Below are positions 25,701 through 36,443 of a stretch of DNA of 64,000 nt, piece by piece. The first letter of the stretch is position 1, and every line of letters begins with the position of its first letter. A program made the position numbers and the translations under genes. This stretch comes from Aptenodytes patagonicus (taxonomy: Eukaryota; Chordata; Aves; Sphenisciformes; Spheniscidae): positions 121,891,794-121,955,793 of the forward strand of contig NC_134949.1 in the NCBI RefSeq assembly GCF_965638725.1, written 5' to 3'. Under the pieces are notes generated by a model, which was given only the letters and a program-made list of their open reading frames with translations, made no database searches and was not told where the DNA came from.

Positions 25701-28700
25701 CAGGTTTTCACACACGGCACATGCTTCTTGCCCACAGGGAGAGGTTCAGCAATCTGGACTCTCTTCATCTGCACAAAGTCAGGGGTAGTTTAGGCTGCTT
25801 TGAAAATGATGTGGGTTACCTCATGTAATGAGGGCATGAAGGCAGCGCAGTGCAGATGCCGTTGAGGTTGCTTTAGGCATGCAAACTTGGCTTGTGGTGG
25901 CAGCCTTACTAGAACAGCCTGGAATTTGGTATGGGAGGAAGAAGCCAAATGTTTCCCTGGTTAAATATTGAGCCCGTTTTGACCTTTTCACCACAGCAGA
26001 ATGGCTCCTACCAGTGACAGGCATAATAAATCAAAAGGTACCTTTAATGCACCAAACTTCACTGTAGCCCTAGCTGTTGTGACACGCAAAAATTGATCTC
26101 ACCTGACTTGAACTGAAATTAGGCATTCCGTCAAATCATCTCAATAACCCAGGGACCAAGAGAAAGACCTGCAAACAGCATTGCATCTCCCTTTATTTGC
26201 ACACTCATCTTGAAATGGAATAGATGGAGAGCTATTTGAATGTGCTTATTTTTTCCAAGTGATCGCGAAGGGAACATAGAGGTCTTATACTGGGCACCTC
26301 ATTTGGAGGTTGACATGAATCTTACCGCAACCAAAGCATGCACCTGGAAGTCAGCATGAGGTAGTTAGCTTGCTGCAAGTTCACATTCTCATTGCAGCTG
26401 CCTTCCTTGCGTTGATGAATCTGAACATTTAATTCTGAAATCCTGCTTAGGCAAACATATGCCTGAAATCAATAGCAGATTTGTATCTCTAGTCGTGCGT
26501 GTAGCAGCTGTCATTGCTGATAACACCAGTGTTGTATATTTATGGCATGTATTTTTCTTTCAGACTGTTTGTCTTACACGGCGCTAGAAGTTTTATCAAA
26601 AAGGTGTTATGGGAAACAGAGATGCAAAATCATTGTCACTAGCCGGGATTTTGGAAGTCCGTGCCTACCTGGAGTGACAAAATACCTTAACGTCAGCTAT
26701 GCATGTGGTAAGAGCAAATGCATGATCATTTTAAAGCTGTCATTCTGCTTGCAAAGCAAACCAGTGCCAAATGGTGCACATGTATGGAGGCAGAAACACA
26801 CACACACAGAGGCTTCCTAAATCTCCCCTTCTTTTAACATAGGAAGTTTGTGACATAGCCATACAAAAACAAGCAAATATGTGAACAATCCCATGGGCAG
26901 AGCTGCACCTGATGTAAACTCAGGCCATTAGGCGTTTTTTCCTATAAAAATGCAATTGACAATAAAATATAAAGTATGTTTTTTAATATTTTGAGAAATA
27001 CTATCAAAACAAGAGTCTGTTCTGCAGAATTCACCTGCAGCAGAGCTAGGAGAAATAACCTGGCATTGCCTGCCATCAGTGCAGGTAAAGCAGTCCAGCA
27101 TAATTGAAGCACTGTGTACAAGGCCAGTCCTGAAATTTGATTCACATGAGCACACCTACAGCCTTCAGCCTTGCAGAGGGATTTCCTTTCTCATGGGCAA
27201 AGCCTCACTACAAATAAAGGTCTGAGGTTATACATCCCTTGCAGGACTGAAGCCTACTTCAGCTCATCCTCAGACAAGTGGAAACAGTTTTCCATATTCT
27301 TTACCATAGACTGATACATTTACATCAGGGGAAAGCAGAATTCCCTATAATTCTTTTCTCAAAAGCAAAGGCTGTGGGACAGCAAAGTGTAATATCAATA
27401 AAGGTGAGAGAGAAGTGGTTGCAGAACTTTAATGTAGTGCCTTATTTTGGTATTGCACATTTCTAGGAATGGCTGCGCATTTCTTAAACCTCAAACGGAT
27501 TTCCTCAGGCTCTGCTTTCTGCTGCTGGCTAGCTGTGGGGTGGAAGTGTGAGGGTCAGGGGTGATTGTCTCTCACAGGCCTCTGCTTCAACCAGAGGACG
27601 CGTAAAAGCTTTTTCACCAAGTTACCACTGCTTACTGTGCACCGCTTGGAAAGCTGCCAGCCCTGCTCCTTGCTGGCTCTTTTCAAGAGAGCCTGGGCTG
27701 TAGGGAGTCACAGCAGTAGCTCCACGGGGACATATCACAGAGCCCTTTCGCTGCATCTCCAGTGAGCAGTGGTCAAAGGGCACAGGTTATCTGAGACGTG
27801 CTTTTGGGAACAGCAGTGTAGGATTGATTACCAGATCACCGTGCACCTGAAGATCAGAGGAAAGTGAGCCCCGGCTGCTTCCTTGCTGGCATGAGACATT
27901 TTCTTTTTCAGTCTCCCCGTGAGTTAGTTGTCAGGTGAGAGGCGTTGCAGTAATTCAGCTTTATATTTTTGAAGAGAGCTGGAGATCTGCCTTTGCACTA
28001 ATACGTTATATTATTGTGCAGTTGCCTTCATGCTGTAGTAACTTTATGAACGAGTTAATGGAATACTCTTTAATTAGAGTAAGGATAATTATAACAGATT
28101 GTTCTTTCTTGCATATCTGTGTACTAGAAAACCAGCGTATGTTTGTTTGCAGTGAGGTTATGCATTCTGTTATTTGGTGGAAGTGGTTTTGCAAAAACAT
28201 GTGGGTAATAAATAGCGTTCTTGTGTGTTGCTGGCACATTTTGAAGACTTTTTCTTCTGCCAAATCCTACTGAGCTGTGCAATCTGAAGCATTAGCCAAT
28301 GATTTGCAGGTTTGATTATTTTACAGATCATCTAGTGAACATGGGCGTATTCCAGAATGACATTTTACATTCTTTCCCCTCACTAGAAGATCCCTGCTAA
28401 CCTGATGCTTCCCAAGATAAGGTAAATAGACCTCCCCCTGAAGTGACAGGAGCACAACAGAGCAGACCACGTTCTCTGAGGGCTGTGCCACACTTAAAGT
28501 ATTTCCACCATGGTCAGGAATGTGAAAAAATCATACTCCCCACCTCAGTGGTCAGCAACCGTTTAGGGCTAGTGTGTCTGGCTGCATTTTTATTTTTGCA
28601 GTTAATTCCTGCTAGTGAAAACTTAGCAGGAGCCAGGAGGTGCTGGTTTCTCACAGTCTCAGGGCCCCCGATGACCTGCTCAGCATCATCTCGTCTCTGC

Positions 28701-31700
28701 ACGAGGCTCTTGCTGAGGCTGGACTTCAGGAGCCTCTCTCAGGAAACAGCTCCCGATGCCCTGCGTTGTATCTGCACTCCCTGGATGCCATTCAAAATCT
28801 GCCTGTGGGCTGCCTTTGGCAGCTTGCGGTAGGTGACTGGCTGCAACCCTACTTGACAACATAGCGCTGGCACAAACTGTAGTATAGATGTGATTATCTT
28901 GATAAAAATTCCTCGTGCTAGTACCAGTTATTCTGTTCAGCGACCCGATGCAGCCTATCCTAGTTAAAGTCCTCGTGTCTGAAATAAAGCCATAACGAAA
29001 ATTGACAATGCAAGCAGTCGGGAGCTTTTTTTGTCCATGCCATTTTGAATTAAGCATCCCCCTACGACAAATATTTGAATGGCATATTAAACAGCTGTTC
29101 AAACCCAATGGGAAGACATGGGGAAAGGATTCAGTCCTGTAGCAAGCAAAGCCCTGGGAGGGGAGCAGGAGGAATATCAGCACGGGTGAAGGAGCCCCCG
29201 CCTGGGCACCAGGCCGTGCGACAGGAGCTTCAGGTCACACAAAGGCGCTGAGTATGGTGCGTCCTCCCAGGATGTTGTTCATAACACGTGCACATTGTTC
29301 GTAACAGCCAGGCCTGCAAATTCAGAGTGCAGTCTGAAAACAAACCAACCTGCTCACTGTCCGCCTCGTGCACCAACAAAAACACTCTGCCGCTGGAAAA
29401 CAGTTCAGGATTACGATGAGGTACAAGCCAAAATAGAAATGAGCTCATTCTCCCCTATCTCTGTTGGCCTTCTATTGCAAACAGGAGCTGAGTCCCAACA
29501 AAATTCTTTCATCAGGAAAGAAAACAGCTATGACTTTGAGCCCACACACAAAGAAAAGTTCTGCTCAGAAAGAAGTGCTATTTTTAGTTGTTTTTCAAAC
29601 GAAAACTATGCTAAGCCCCAAACCTCAGTCTCCTCTGTTCCATTTAACTTTCCTTAACACTATTTATTGGCAAGTGTTTCTGTGTGGGATAGAGGTGAGC
29701 TTCATACTTGAAATTTCTTCCTTTCCCCCCACCCTTTCACATCAGTCTGAAAATCAATCACTCTGCTTTCACATAGTACAGGGAACAGGTGCCAAGATCT
29801 GGGGATCTGAAGGGCCCATTCATCTAATACAGAATATGTGAACTCTCAATATCTGCATGATGCACCTGCTTTTAGCTCTTTTAATTATTTTAAGAGTGTG
29901 AAAACTTAGCAAGGGAAAAAACTAACAAAATGAGAAGGACGCAGCCCGCTCCCACCCAGCGCATCTCTTCCCATCCTGAGCACCTTCCTCCTCGGCAACC
30001 ATTTGTCTCAGAGGCTGTGCAGAGGATGTCACACAAGACTTCAAACATTTCTCTGAGAATTACAGTGAATTATCTTCATCGAAAAACAGTATCTAGACAC
30101 AGTTTAGCATCTGGCTGCAGCCCAGCAGTTGGCCAGTTTTGTCTCCTATCAACTGGTTGGCACACCCCTTGTGGGGTAGAAAAAAAAGGGGGCAGAAAAC
30201 AAGGGGGCAGGTCCCCCCACTGTATGCAGCTGCATTGACGTTCCTGGAGCTCCACGCGGGCACAGGGCCCAGTGTGTGAATCCAGTCACAGGTCCAGAGC
30301 TGCCCTTAACTAGCCACTAGCGAGAGACGACAGCATTCATTATCGACAGATAATGTGTTTCGCTGATCTTTAGGTGAAAATTACTGGCTCTCTACCTGCG
30401 CATCCCATCCCTCGGGCTCACTCTGCCTGCAGCACTTGCCCTTTTCTCCCTTCCCTACTCACCCCACCTTCCTTTAAGTCTTCTTCCCAGTTACTTTATT
30501 CCCTTTCCCACCTCCTTTTCCTCCCCCCCAGCGCTAACCCCATGAGCAGCGTGCTCTTTGCCACCGTCCCATGCCACAGCATCCCGGTGCCGTGGCTCCT
30601 GGTGCGCCAGATCTGTGGGTGGTGGTGGAGGGAGGAGGACATGTCGCTGGGCACAGCCCTTGTCCTGGGGCTCCCGCGTATGCAGGGCCCCGCATTTGCC
30701 AGCTGTCGGGGTTAGAGTATTACTAGGTTAGTAAAAGTCAAGGCAACGCAGTGGCAGCAGCCCCGGCCGGGCTGGTACGGTGGGGATAAGCAGCACAGCT
30801 CTGCCTGGGGTTGCACCACGCACCACCTCTGCAAACGCTCCTGTCCTCCGGGTGTGAGGGAGCATCTCTGGGCCGCCGAGGAAGCTCAGGCTGGCTGCAG
30901 CACCGAGGCCAGGCTTGCACACCGTCAGGGCTGGCGCTTGCCCTTGCTGGCTCTGGACGCAGCCGCCCACTCCGATCTCTGAGCAGTGGAGCCACCTGCT
31001 CCGATCCCTTCAATACCACCATCGGAAACCCGATTAATAAACCCAGGGTTAGCAGTTGGTAGTTAACTGGGGATCTGGTTCCTAAAACTAACAGTACACA
31101 ATTTGTCTTTTCATCTTTTCAGTTCCTAAATTTATCCTCACAGCTGTCAACCCCCTGGTCACCGATAGCAAGTCTTCTGTCAAACAGAACGATGGTACGT
31201 ACTGTCAAAAAAAATACGGTTTGCTGCTCTCCTTTGTCTTTGATTGAAATAGGATGTTCTCCCGCTGCAGAGCTCGGTCTAAGGGAGGTGGGACGAGGTA
31301 ATGGAAACCCTGCTGAAATAGCTGCTCTTCCCCTCGGAGGGCAGCGTGACGGGCTGGGAGCAGGACGGGACCCACACGAGCACAGTCCTGCTGCCACAGG
31401 ACTGCTGCGAAACGAGTGAGCCGTCCAGACCTACCCCTAACCAGTGTGCTGTCTTCTAACTTCGATTGAACCGTGGGAAGAGTAAAAGTGAAACTGCAGT
31501 TGTTTCAGGGTGAAGAGTCTTTTAAGAGTTATGCCAACACCTGTTCTTCTTGAACTCAAATCAAATTAATGATGTGGCTAATGCGTATTCGCTGTCATCA
31601 ATGACGGGAGTGTACTGCAGTGATTGGGCTGGGAAGTCCGTTTGAGAGCTGTGAAGCTTAATGGAAATAAATTATTTCAGAAAGCTTAATGGGAATAGGC

Positions 31701-33759
31701 AAGGGGTTTCACTTGGTAATAGATTCTTTTAAATAATTATGCCATTTTCTAGATACTCAGTATTTTCAATACTTTGTTATTTATACTTTATTTCAATTTT
31801 TTTTTAATTTCCCAAACATTGTTTGGTCTAATGTTCTGCAAGTTTCCTACGGCACAGCACTGGCCTGCCTGTGTTTTAGACAGACTTGTTAGTTCAAAAG
31901 TTATTGGGTGAGTATCAGCTTAGCAGCTTCATCATCTGTGATATGATTGAATTTGCTTTCCCTCCTTGTGTCACAGGTGTCGACCTTGATCCAAAGGAAT
32001 CGAGACTGCCAAAGAAAGATGGAAGTATCGTTAGCCACTTCTTGGCTACATTTGCATACATTAGAGGTAGGAAAATGAGGCTGAGATTGTTTGGTTCATT
32101 AGATTGTGGCGTTTTGGGAAAAGGGAGGATCGCCTCAGAAGGTCACAACTGGTAATCCCACGTTTATAGCAACAGTATTATTACAATATAATCACAGTCT
32201 TGTGGCTGGGACAATCGCAGCATAATTGATATTTATAGAATATTTTCCATCTTGAAGGATCCAAACTCTTTTAAAAGAGACTGCAGCCCAGATTTTTATT
32301 AATGAATATTTTCAGTGGAGACTGTCGGTTGTTCAGTATTTTTGAAAACCTGGTCCTGATCTGGGAGCAGCGCTGGAGACATCCATTTTTGGAAATGTTG
32401 GTTTGCATGCATATAAGGATCATCGAGGGGCATTAAAAAAAACCAAACACCAAACCCAGCCATCTCTGGTATGGGGCATGGCAGGTTTTGTGACTTAGCA
32501 ACACTAGGGCAAATTTTGTTTGGGCAAGTGGATTTGTGATCACCAGATCTCTAACACCCCAGGAGAAGTCACAAATTTTGGAAGTGAGCAAAGGCTGGTG
32601 TTGAGAAGCGATTCTGGAGCTAAGATTGCTGCTCTTCTAGAAAATGGCAAGAACCACGCAGCTGCCGAGCATCATCCCACAGCCTTTGCAAGGGTCTCCC
32701 CCGCCAGCGTGAAGGGCGGCCACAGCCTGCCGGCACGGCGAGACAGCTGCCCCCAGCAGCTCTCCCCAAACCCCCAGACCCCACCACCCTTGAGACCTCC
32801 CAGCGACACCCCAAGCAGCCAGGGTTGGATTTTACAACCATCGAGAAAGGCCGTTTCCACATCTGTCTCACTTGTTGCTATACTGAGAAGTGATCTCAGA
32901 CTATGTCAAGGAAGAAAAATGCTCCCTACCCAGCCCGGCCTGGAGATGCTGCCGTGGCTCCGGGGAGCCCAGCGTTGCTCTTCCCATGCCCCCTCTTCAT
33001 GAGGGTAAGGCCTGTTTTGGCAGGATGGCTGGAAAAAAAAAAAGGGTATGCTTCTGGTAGCTGGTTGAGAATGCTAGTAAGCTGCTAATAAAAAGATGGG
33101 ATAATGTTATTTTATAAAGTTAGTAAGGGGCTGGGATTTTTGCACAGTAATTTGAAGAGGCAGAGACGGCAGCGTTCAGACTGCACGTGCAGGGTGGTTT
33201 CGGTGCATGACAGAAGAAGCCTCCCCACGGCCCCCATCCCCCCAAGCACCCCCCACCGTTATGGCTACATAATGCGGGGCGCTTCGGAAATGGCAGCTGA
33301 CATTTTTGTAGCTAGGCTTTGGCAGAGCTTGTAAAGTGTTTAAGCACTGGCTTTCTGATTTCAGATCACCTTGAAAGAGCTGGTCTCCTGTTTGTGTCCA
33401 GCGTTGGTGTGGGATTAATCGTCATGCTGTGCACTTTGGTGATCCTCATGTCGTGCTCGAATTACTTCCAGAAATGGCACAGAAAGAAGGATCACTTAGT
33501 GCCAGAAAGTGACGGAGCGTACGAGAACAGCGAAAATGAGGAGGAGGAGGAGGAGGAAGATTCCTCCGATTCGGACGTCCAGGATGAGATAGCGGGACTT
33601 TACAGGCCTTCTTACTCAGGTTATAATTCAACAGAGGCGGCGGAACTGGCCGAAAGGATAGAGCGCAGGGAGCAGATCATACAAGAAATTTGGATGAACA
33701 GTGGTGTGGATATGACACCTCCTAGAAATATGAATATGTTTTATATTAATGAACAATAA
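8846..33759 (+). CDS. EVA1C: EVA1C, partial (gene-level span, 7 exons; first exon missing)
   Basis: Single-pass membrane protein of the EVA1/FAM176 family. From family knowledge it binds heparin and Slit ligands through SUEL-type (rhamnose/galactose-binding) lectin domains; the C. elegans homologue EVA-1 is a Slit co-receptor alongside SAX-3/Robo. Seven exons join in frame: 8846-9042, 12489-12612, 15663-15815, 26564-26707, 31123-31194, 31977-32066 and 33365-33759. Together they encode about 391 residues up to a TAA stop. In order these hold two cysteine-rich SUEL domains, a linker, one transmembrane helix and an acidic cytoplasmic tail ending in the conserved FAM176 block. Human EVA1C is 441 residues, so about 50 N-terminal residues (signal peptide exon) are missing. 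I saw no candidate exon in 1-8845. All acceptors are AG and all donors GT. Convergent with CFAP298 downstream. Identification is very secure; the 5' end is open. Confidence 0.95.
9043..12488 (+). other. EVA1C: EVA1C intron inside SUEL domain 1
   Basis: The 3.4 kb intron runs from donor GTATCG to acceptor TTCTAG. I see no coding sequence, RNA gene or recognisable mobile element. The ORFs of up to 146 codons here match nothing known and lack splice context. Confidence 0.7.
12489..12612 (+). CDS. EVA1C: EVA1C exon: second half of SUEL lectin domain 1
   Basis: Acceptor TTGTTCTAG before 12489; donor GTAAGT at 12613. The phase-0 start reads KVLDECQNLRSC, then VNSRVFGPDLCPG and a terminal FKCKP, the typical end of a SUEL domain. 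It ends in phase 1; the split codon with the next exon gives threonine. The exon encodes 41 residues and was found by reading from the domain half upstream. Confidence 0.95.
12613..15662 (+). other. EVA1C: EVA1C intron between SUEL domains 1 and 2
   Basis: The 3.0 kb intron has canonical ends (GTAAGT ... TTTTAG). Nothing recognisable was found inside it. Confidence 0.7.
15663..15815 (+). CDS. EVA1C: EVA1C exon: first half of SUEL lectin domain 2
   Basis: Acceptor TTCTATTTTAG before 15663; donor GTATGT at 15816. The exon is 153 nt, phase 1 at both ends. The peptide reads EYKTKSACENQELKLHC, then IIYSATYGRWAHEENVC, and stops at VPPF. This is the paralogous counterpart of the 8846-9042 exon. Confidence 0.95.
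16671..16721 (+). repeat. (AAT)17 microsatellite inside the LTR
   Basis: 51 bases of uninterrupted AAT period, preceded by an imperfect AAATAAA stretch. It reads as poly-Tyr, poly-Leu or poly-Ile in the three minus frames, which produces spurious ORFs. Related LTR copies carry ATT-rich tracts at the same place. Confidence 0.95.
16838..16845 (-). promoter_or_regulatory. CRE palindrome in the LTR promoter
   Basis: TGACGTCA, a perfect cAMP-response element, lies eight bases upstream (in LTR sense) of the TATA-like box TACATAAA at 16823-16830. This is a standard U3 promoter arrangement. Present activity is unknown. Confidence 0.6.
17200..17280. repeat. AT-rich low-complexity stretch
   Basis: Dense TATTAATATATTA-type sequence with several short self-complementary segments. 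It lies about 100 bases past the LTR end and is not part of it. Confidence 0.6.
26564..26707 (+). CDS. EVA1C: EVA1C exon: second half of SUEL lectin domain 2
   Basis: Acceptor TTTCTTTCAG before 26564; donor GTAAGA at 26708. The exon is 144 nt, phase 1 at both ends. It encodes DCLSYTALEVLSKRCYGKQR and ends at GVTKYLNVSYAC. It supplies the remaining domain cysteines and a second N-glycosylation sequon (NVS). A 10.7 kb intron separates it from the first half of the domain. Confidence 0.96.
26708..31122 (+). other. EVA1C: EVA1C intron after SUEL domain 2
   Basis: The 4.4 kb intron has canonical ends. It includes a roughly 90-base pyrimidine tract at about 30440-30531 that ends in CAG and looks like a strong but apparently unused acceptor. 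No coding content recognised. Confidence 0.65.
31123..31194 (+). CDS. EVA1C: EVA1C exon: extracellular linker, part 1
   Basis: Acceptor CATCTTTTCAG before 31123; donor GTACGT at 31195. The 72 nt exon is phase 1 at both ends and encodes VPKFILTAVNPLVTDSKSSV followed by KQND. It resembles the region after SUEL2 in mammalian EVA1C. It is a low-complexity juxtamembrane linker with no motif of its own. Confidence 0.9.
31195..31976 (+). other. EVA1C: EVA1C intron between linker exons
   Basis: The 0.8 kb intron has GTACGT and CACAG ends. Nothing else seen. Confidence 0.75.
31977..32066 (+). CDS. EVA1C: EVA1C exon: extracellular linker, part 2
   Basis: Acceptor TTGTGTCACAG before 31977; donor GTAGGA at 32067. 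The 90 nt exon is phase 1 at both ends. It encodes GVDLDPKESRLPKKDGSIVS and then HFLATFAYIR, matching the family pattern of a KDG motif and FAYIR just before the membrane helix. Confidence 0.92.
32067..33364 (+). other. EVA1C: EVA1C last intron
   Basis: The 1.3 kb intron has GTAGGA and TTTCAG ends. Its middle (about 32690-32980) is GC-richer and carries a 160-codon ORF that resembles nothing known and is probably chance. Confidence 0.7.
33365..33759 (+). CDS. EVA1C: EVA1C last exon: transmembrane helix, acidic tail, FAM176 C-terminus
   Basis: Acceptor TTTCTGATTTCAG before 33365; the ORF runs to TAA at 33757-33759. A hydrophobic stretch of about 25 residues (about 33379-33456, LLFVSSVGVGLIVMLCTLVI) forms the single membrane helix. 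It is followed by a basic KWHRKK stop-transfer cluster and then an acidic run of seven glutamates and an aspartate, encoded by an imperfect GAG repeat at about 33538-33560. The C-terminal AAELAERIERREQIIQEIWM block is the EVA1/FAM176 signature. The protein ends NMFYINEQ. Confidence 0.97.
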
Positions 33760-33900
33760 ATGGCTTATTTTGGATGATGCCCTAGCCCTTTTTTTTTTTA
33801 AAAAGAAATGTACCTTCTGTGAAGGAACATTTGTATCAGTGCATATAATTATTTGTAAAGTAAGAAGAAATATATGCAATAAAAGGAGAATTTCAAACCC
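33760..33900 (+). other. EVA1C: EVA1C 3' UTR (short form)
   Basis: About 140 bases from the stop to just beyond the first well-placed poly(A) signal, AATAAA at 33878-33883. It contains an A/T-rich run. Further AATAAA hexamers at 34244-34249 and 35017-35022 could define longer transcripts; sequence alone cannot tell which are used. Confidence 0.55.
33878..33883 (+). terminator. EVA1C: Poly(A) signal candidate for EVA1C
   Basis: Canonical AATAAA about 120 bases after the EVA1C stop. Another AATAAA (33755-33760) overlaps the TAA stop codon itself, but cleavage after it would leave almost no 3' UTR. Confidence 0.6.
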
Positions 33901-36165
33901 TTGACTGTCTATAAATCATTCTGTGAAAAACACGTTTACAAGCTTTCATAGTTTTAAGTTATATGTTATGCATTACTTTTCACTGTAATTTGGGATCAAT
34001 TGCCATATGCAGGTTAAGGAATATTAAAAAAGGACAAAAATATTCAAGCAGCATAACATGGAGAAACACCTGCATTAGGCCATGGCGCTTGTGACCAGTT
34101 AGTGTGTTGCAGCTCATAAATTGCATGAGAATGTGCTCTATTGATGAGAAATGTGAGTAGTATTAATAGAGTGAACAGGACAAAGAAAATTAAACACAGG
34201 TTCTTGAAGCTTTTCTGCTCTTTCATTAACCTAACCTTTCCCTAATAAATCCCGTTCTTCTGGTAACAGTGATCCTGATTACAAGGGGGTTAAATTCTGC
34301 TCACTTGAGTCCAGCTGATGCAATTACTTAGAAGAGAGACGTGAAAGAAGGTCCCTCTCTGGGCTGGGAGGTCTGGAAACTAAGCTGCAAAGAAGCGCCC
34401 GGTATTTCAGTGAAAACTTTCAGGGTTTGAGAATTAGTTTCCTTAGTAACAGTCCTCTTGATGGTAATGTAACGGCACCTGAAGTCAGGCACACTTCGGT
34501 GTGCAGAGATGTCACGATACCTCTCGGAGTCTCCAGCTTCGTTTTTAAAGCACATAGCCACCAGATAAGGCTAGCCCTAGGAAGAAAAGCACTGCTGAAG
34601 CATGGACATAAAGGCAAAAATCAATCTGCGTTCAAGACCCTCAGTGCCCTCTCGTTAAGGAGAAGGTCACCGTTCAACCATCAGAAGATACCTGCCCGAG
34701 ATGTAATTCTGCTGCTACCCATGCTGGCAAATTTGTGAAGCACAAGCTCGAAAATGGCTGCTTTCATAAAAGACTCTTGGAGTTGACACATACTAAGAAC
34801 TCTTACTTCCTAAGTGAAATGCTGTGTTAAGTTTTTCTGATATTAAAGCATGGTTTAGAGCCAGCACTTGATTGAAGGTTAAATTCTCAAGATTTTTCTT
34901 ATAAGTTCACGATCTTCACTTGAAAGTTGTTCAGACTAGTCAGATACGGTTTCAGTTGGACAGAAAATTAAATCAGAAAATGTATCTAAGTTGAGAAAAC
35001 AACCTTCCGGTCTTTAAATAAAATGTCTCCAATATTTTAACTGCGGTCCATAGGGAATTCACTGAACAAAAGTAGGAAAAATGTCACTTCCTATTGGTAA
35101 TACTTCATGAGTTCATTGTGCTTTCCCGCTCAGACACTGTGTGTCTAGGTAGAGTGAAGTAGTATGAAACACTTAGAAAGAAAAAAAAGTGGCATGACTT
35201 GTCGTTTCCTACTGATACAAAGTCAAATTAAGCATGGGAAAACTTTAAAGGGAGGAAGGGGGCTTGCTCAAATGACTAAGGCGCAATCCCGTGCTCAACC
35301 GGAAAAATCTTAGCAGCGATCAGCGTTGTATCAGCGGAAGGAAGAGAGGCTGAAGAGACGGACGGAGGGCTTAGGTCACCCGTGGCACTGGGAAACTGCA
35401 TGAAACACTCGGCGCAGCCCGGGAGCCTGGCCGCACGCCCTCTGGGACTCGACTCTCCCCCTTTCCAACAGAAAGTCATCATAGCCTGTGCCATTGCACG
35501 ATATTGATGAATAGGTTTTGGTCCGGAAAAAACCCATGCCTTTGTCCTGAGCGTTGAAGAAGGCAGGTTTTTCCTTTTGCCAGCCCTGTGGGTAGGTGTG
35601 GGACAGCTCTGGTCAGGAGCTGGCTCCTTCCTCCTGACTCATGGGGGCAGGTGCTACCCATTTCCCAGCCAGAAAGAAAGGGAACTGATCTACATCCCGA
35701 CAATTCCCCCTGCTGACAGACCATGCTAGTAAAAAAATGGATCGTCTTCCTCTTACTGACCCTCCGAAGAGGCCGTCATTTGATTGCAGAGAGCGGGCTG
35801 GGCTCCAATGCACGGCGAGCAGGGCTGAGGGCTGGGGCTCCCTGGGGCTGCCCCTTCCCCAGCGCAGGGCCCTTCTCCGGCTGTCTCCCCAAAACACTGA
35901 GCCCCAGTGAAACTCCCTCCTGAAGAGCCTGGGGCCCACAGGCCAGCTGATCTCCAGCGGATCTATTTTTGGAAGTTATCTGTCTGGCAGTTAATGTTTA
36001 TACTCAGTAAAATTTGTGTAATTTCTTTCCTCGTTCTTTATCTGTAAGCCTCCATAGGGTTTTAGTCCTGAAGCTGACATCATAACAAAATCTGGGAGTT
36101 AGTCGTTCCATCAGACTTTAACTTTGCTCAAGCCTAGGTAGAATTAGCATGTCCTAGGGGTGGCC

Positions 36166-36443
36166 ACAGACTCGCAGAATGGCTGGGGTTGGAAGGGACC
36201 TCTGGAGGGCATCTGGTCCAACCCCCCCTGCTCAAGCCGGGCCACCCAGAGCCGGTTGCCCGGGACCGTGTCCAGATGGCTTTTGAGTATCTCCAGGGAT
36301 GGAGACTCCACAGCCTCTCTGGGCAACCCGTGCCAGTGCTCGGCCACCCTCACAGTGAAAAAGCGTTTCCTGACGTTCAGCGGGAACCTCCCGTGTTTCA
36401 GTTTGTGCCCATTGCCTCTGGTCCTGCCACTGGGCACCACTGG
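36166..36443 (-). mobile_element. CR1 LINE 3' fragment (5'-truncated)
   Basis: The + strand reads CGCAGAATGGCTGGGGTTGG, then AAGGGACC, the classic reverse-complement start of a chicken-repeat-1 element at its 3' end. It continues through TTCAGTTTGTGCCCATTGCC to the CACTGGGCACCACTG motif, after which similarity fades. The sense strand is minus. On that strand a peptide with [20 protein letters not shown] matches the C-terminal end of CR1 ORF2 as seen in many bird genomes. It is a dead fragment of about 280 bp. Confidence 0.9.

Larger units (their letters stand above)
15816..26563 (+). other. EVA1C: EVA1C intron inside SUEL domain 2
   Basis: The 10.7 kb intron is the longest complete intron in the window. 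It holds the solo LTR at 16523-17102, an AT-rich self-complementary stretch at about 17200-17280, and a pyrimidine-rich run at about 20725-20755. No further exon is needed to keep EVA1C in frame, and none was seen. Confidence 0.7.

Noticed and set aside
32520..33002. 160-codon ORF in the last EVA1C intron
   Set aside because: No similarity to EVA1C or any family I recognise, and not needed for the in-frame join between 32066 and 33365.
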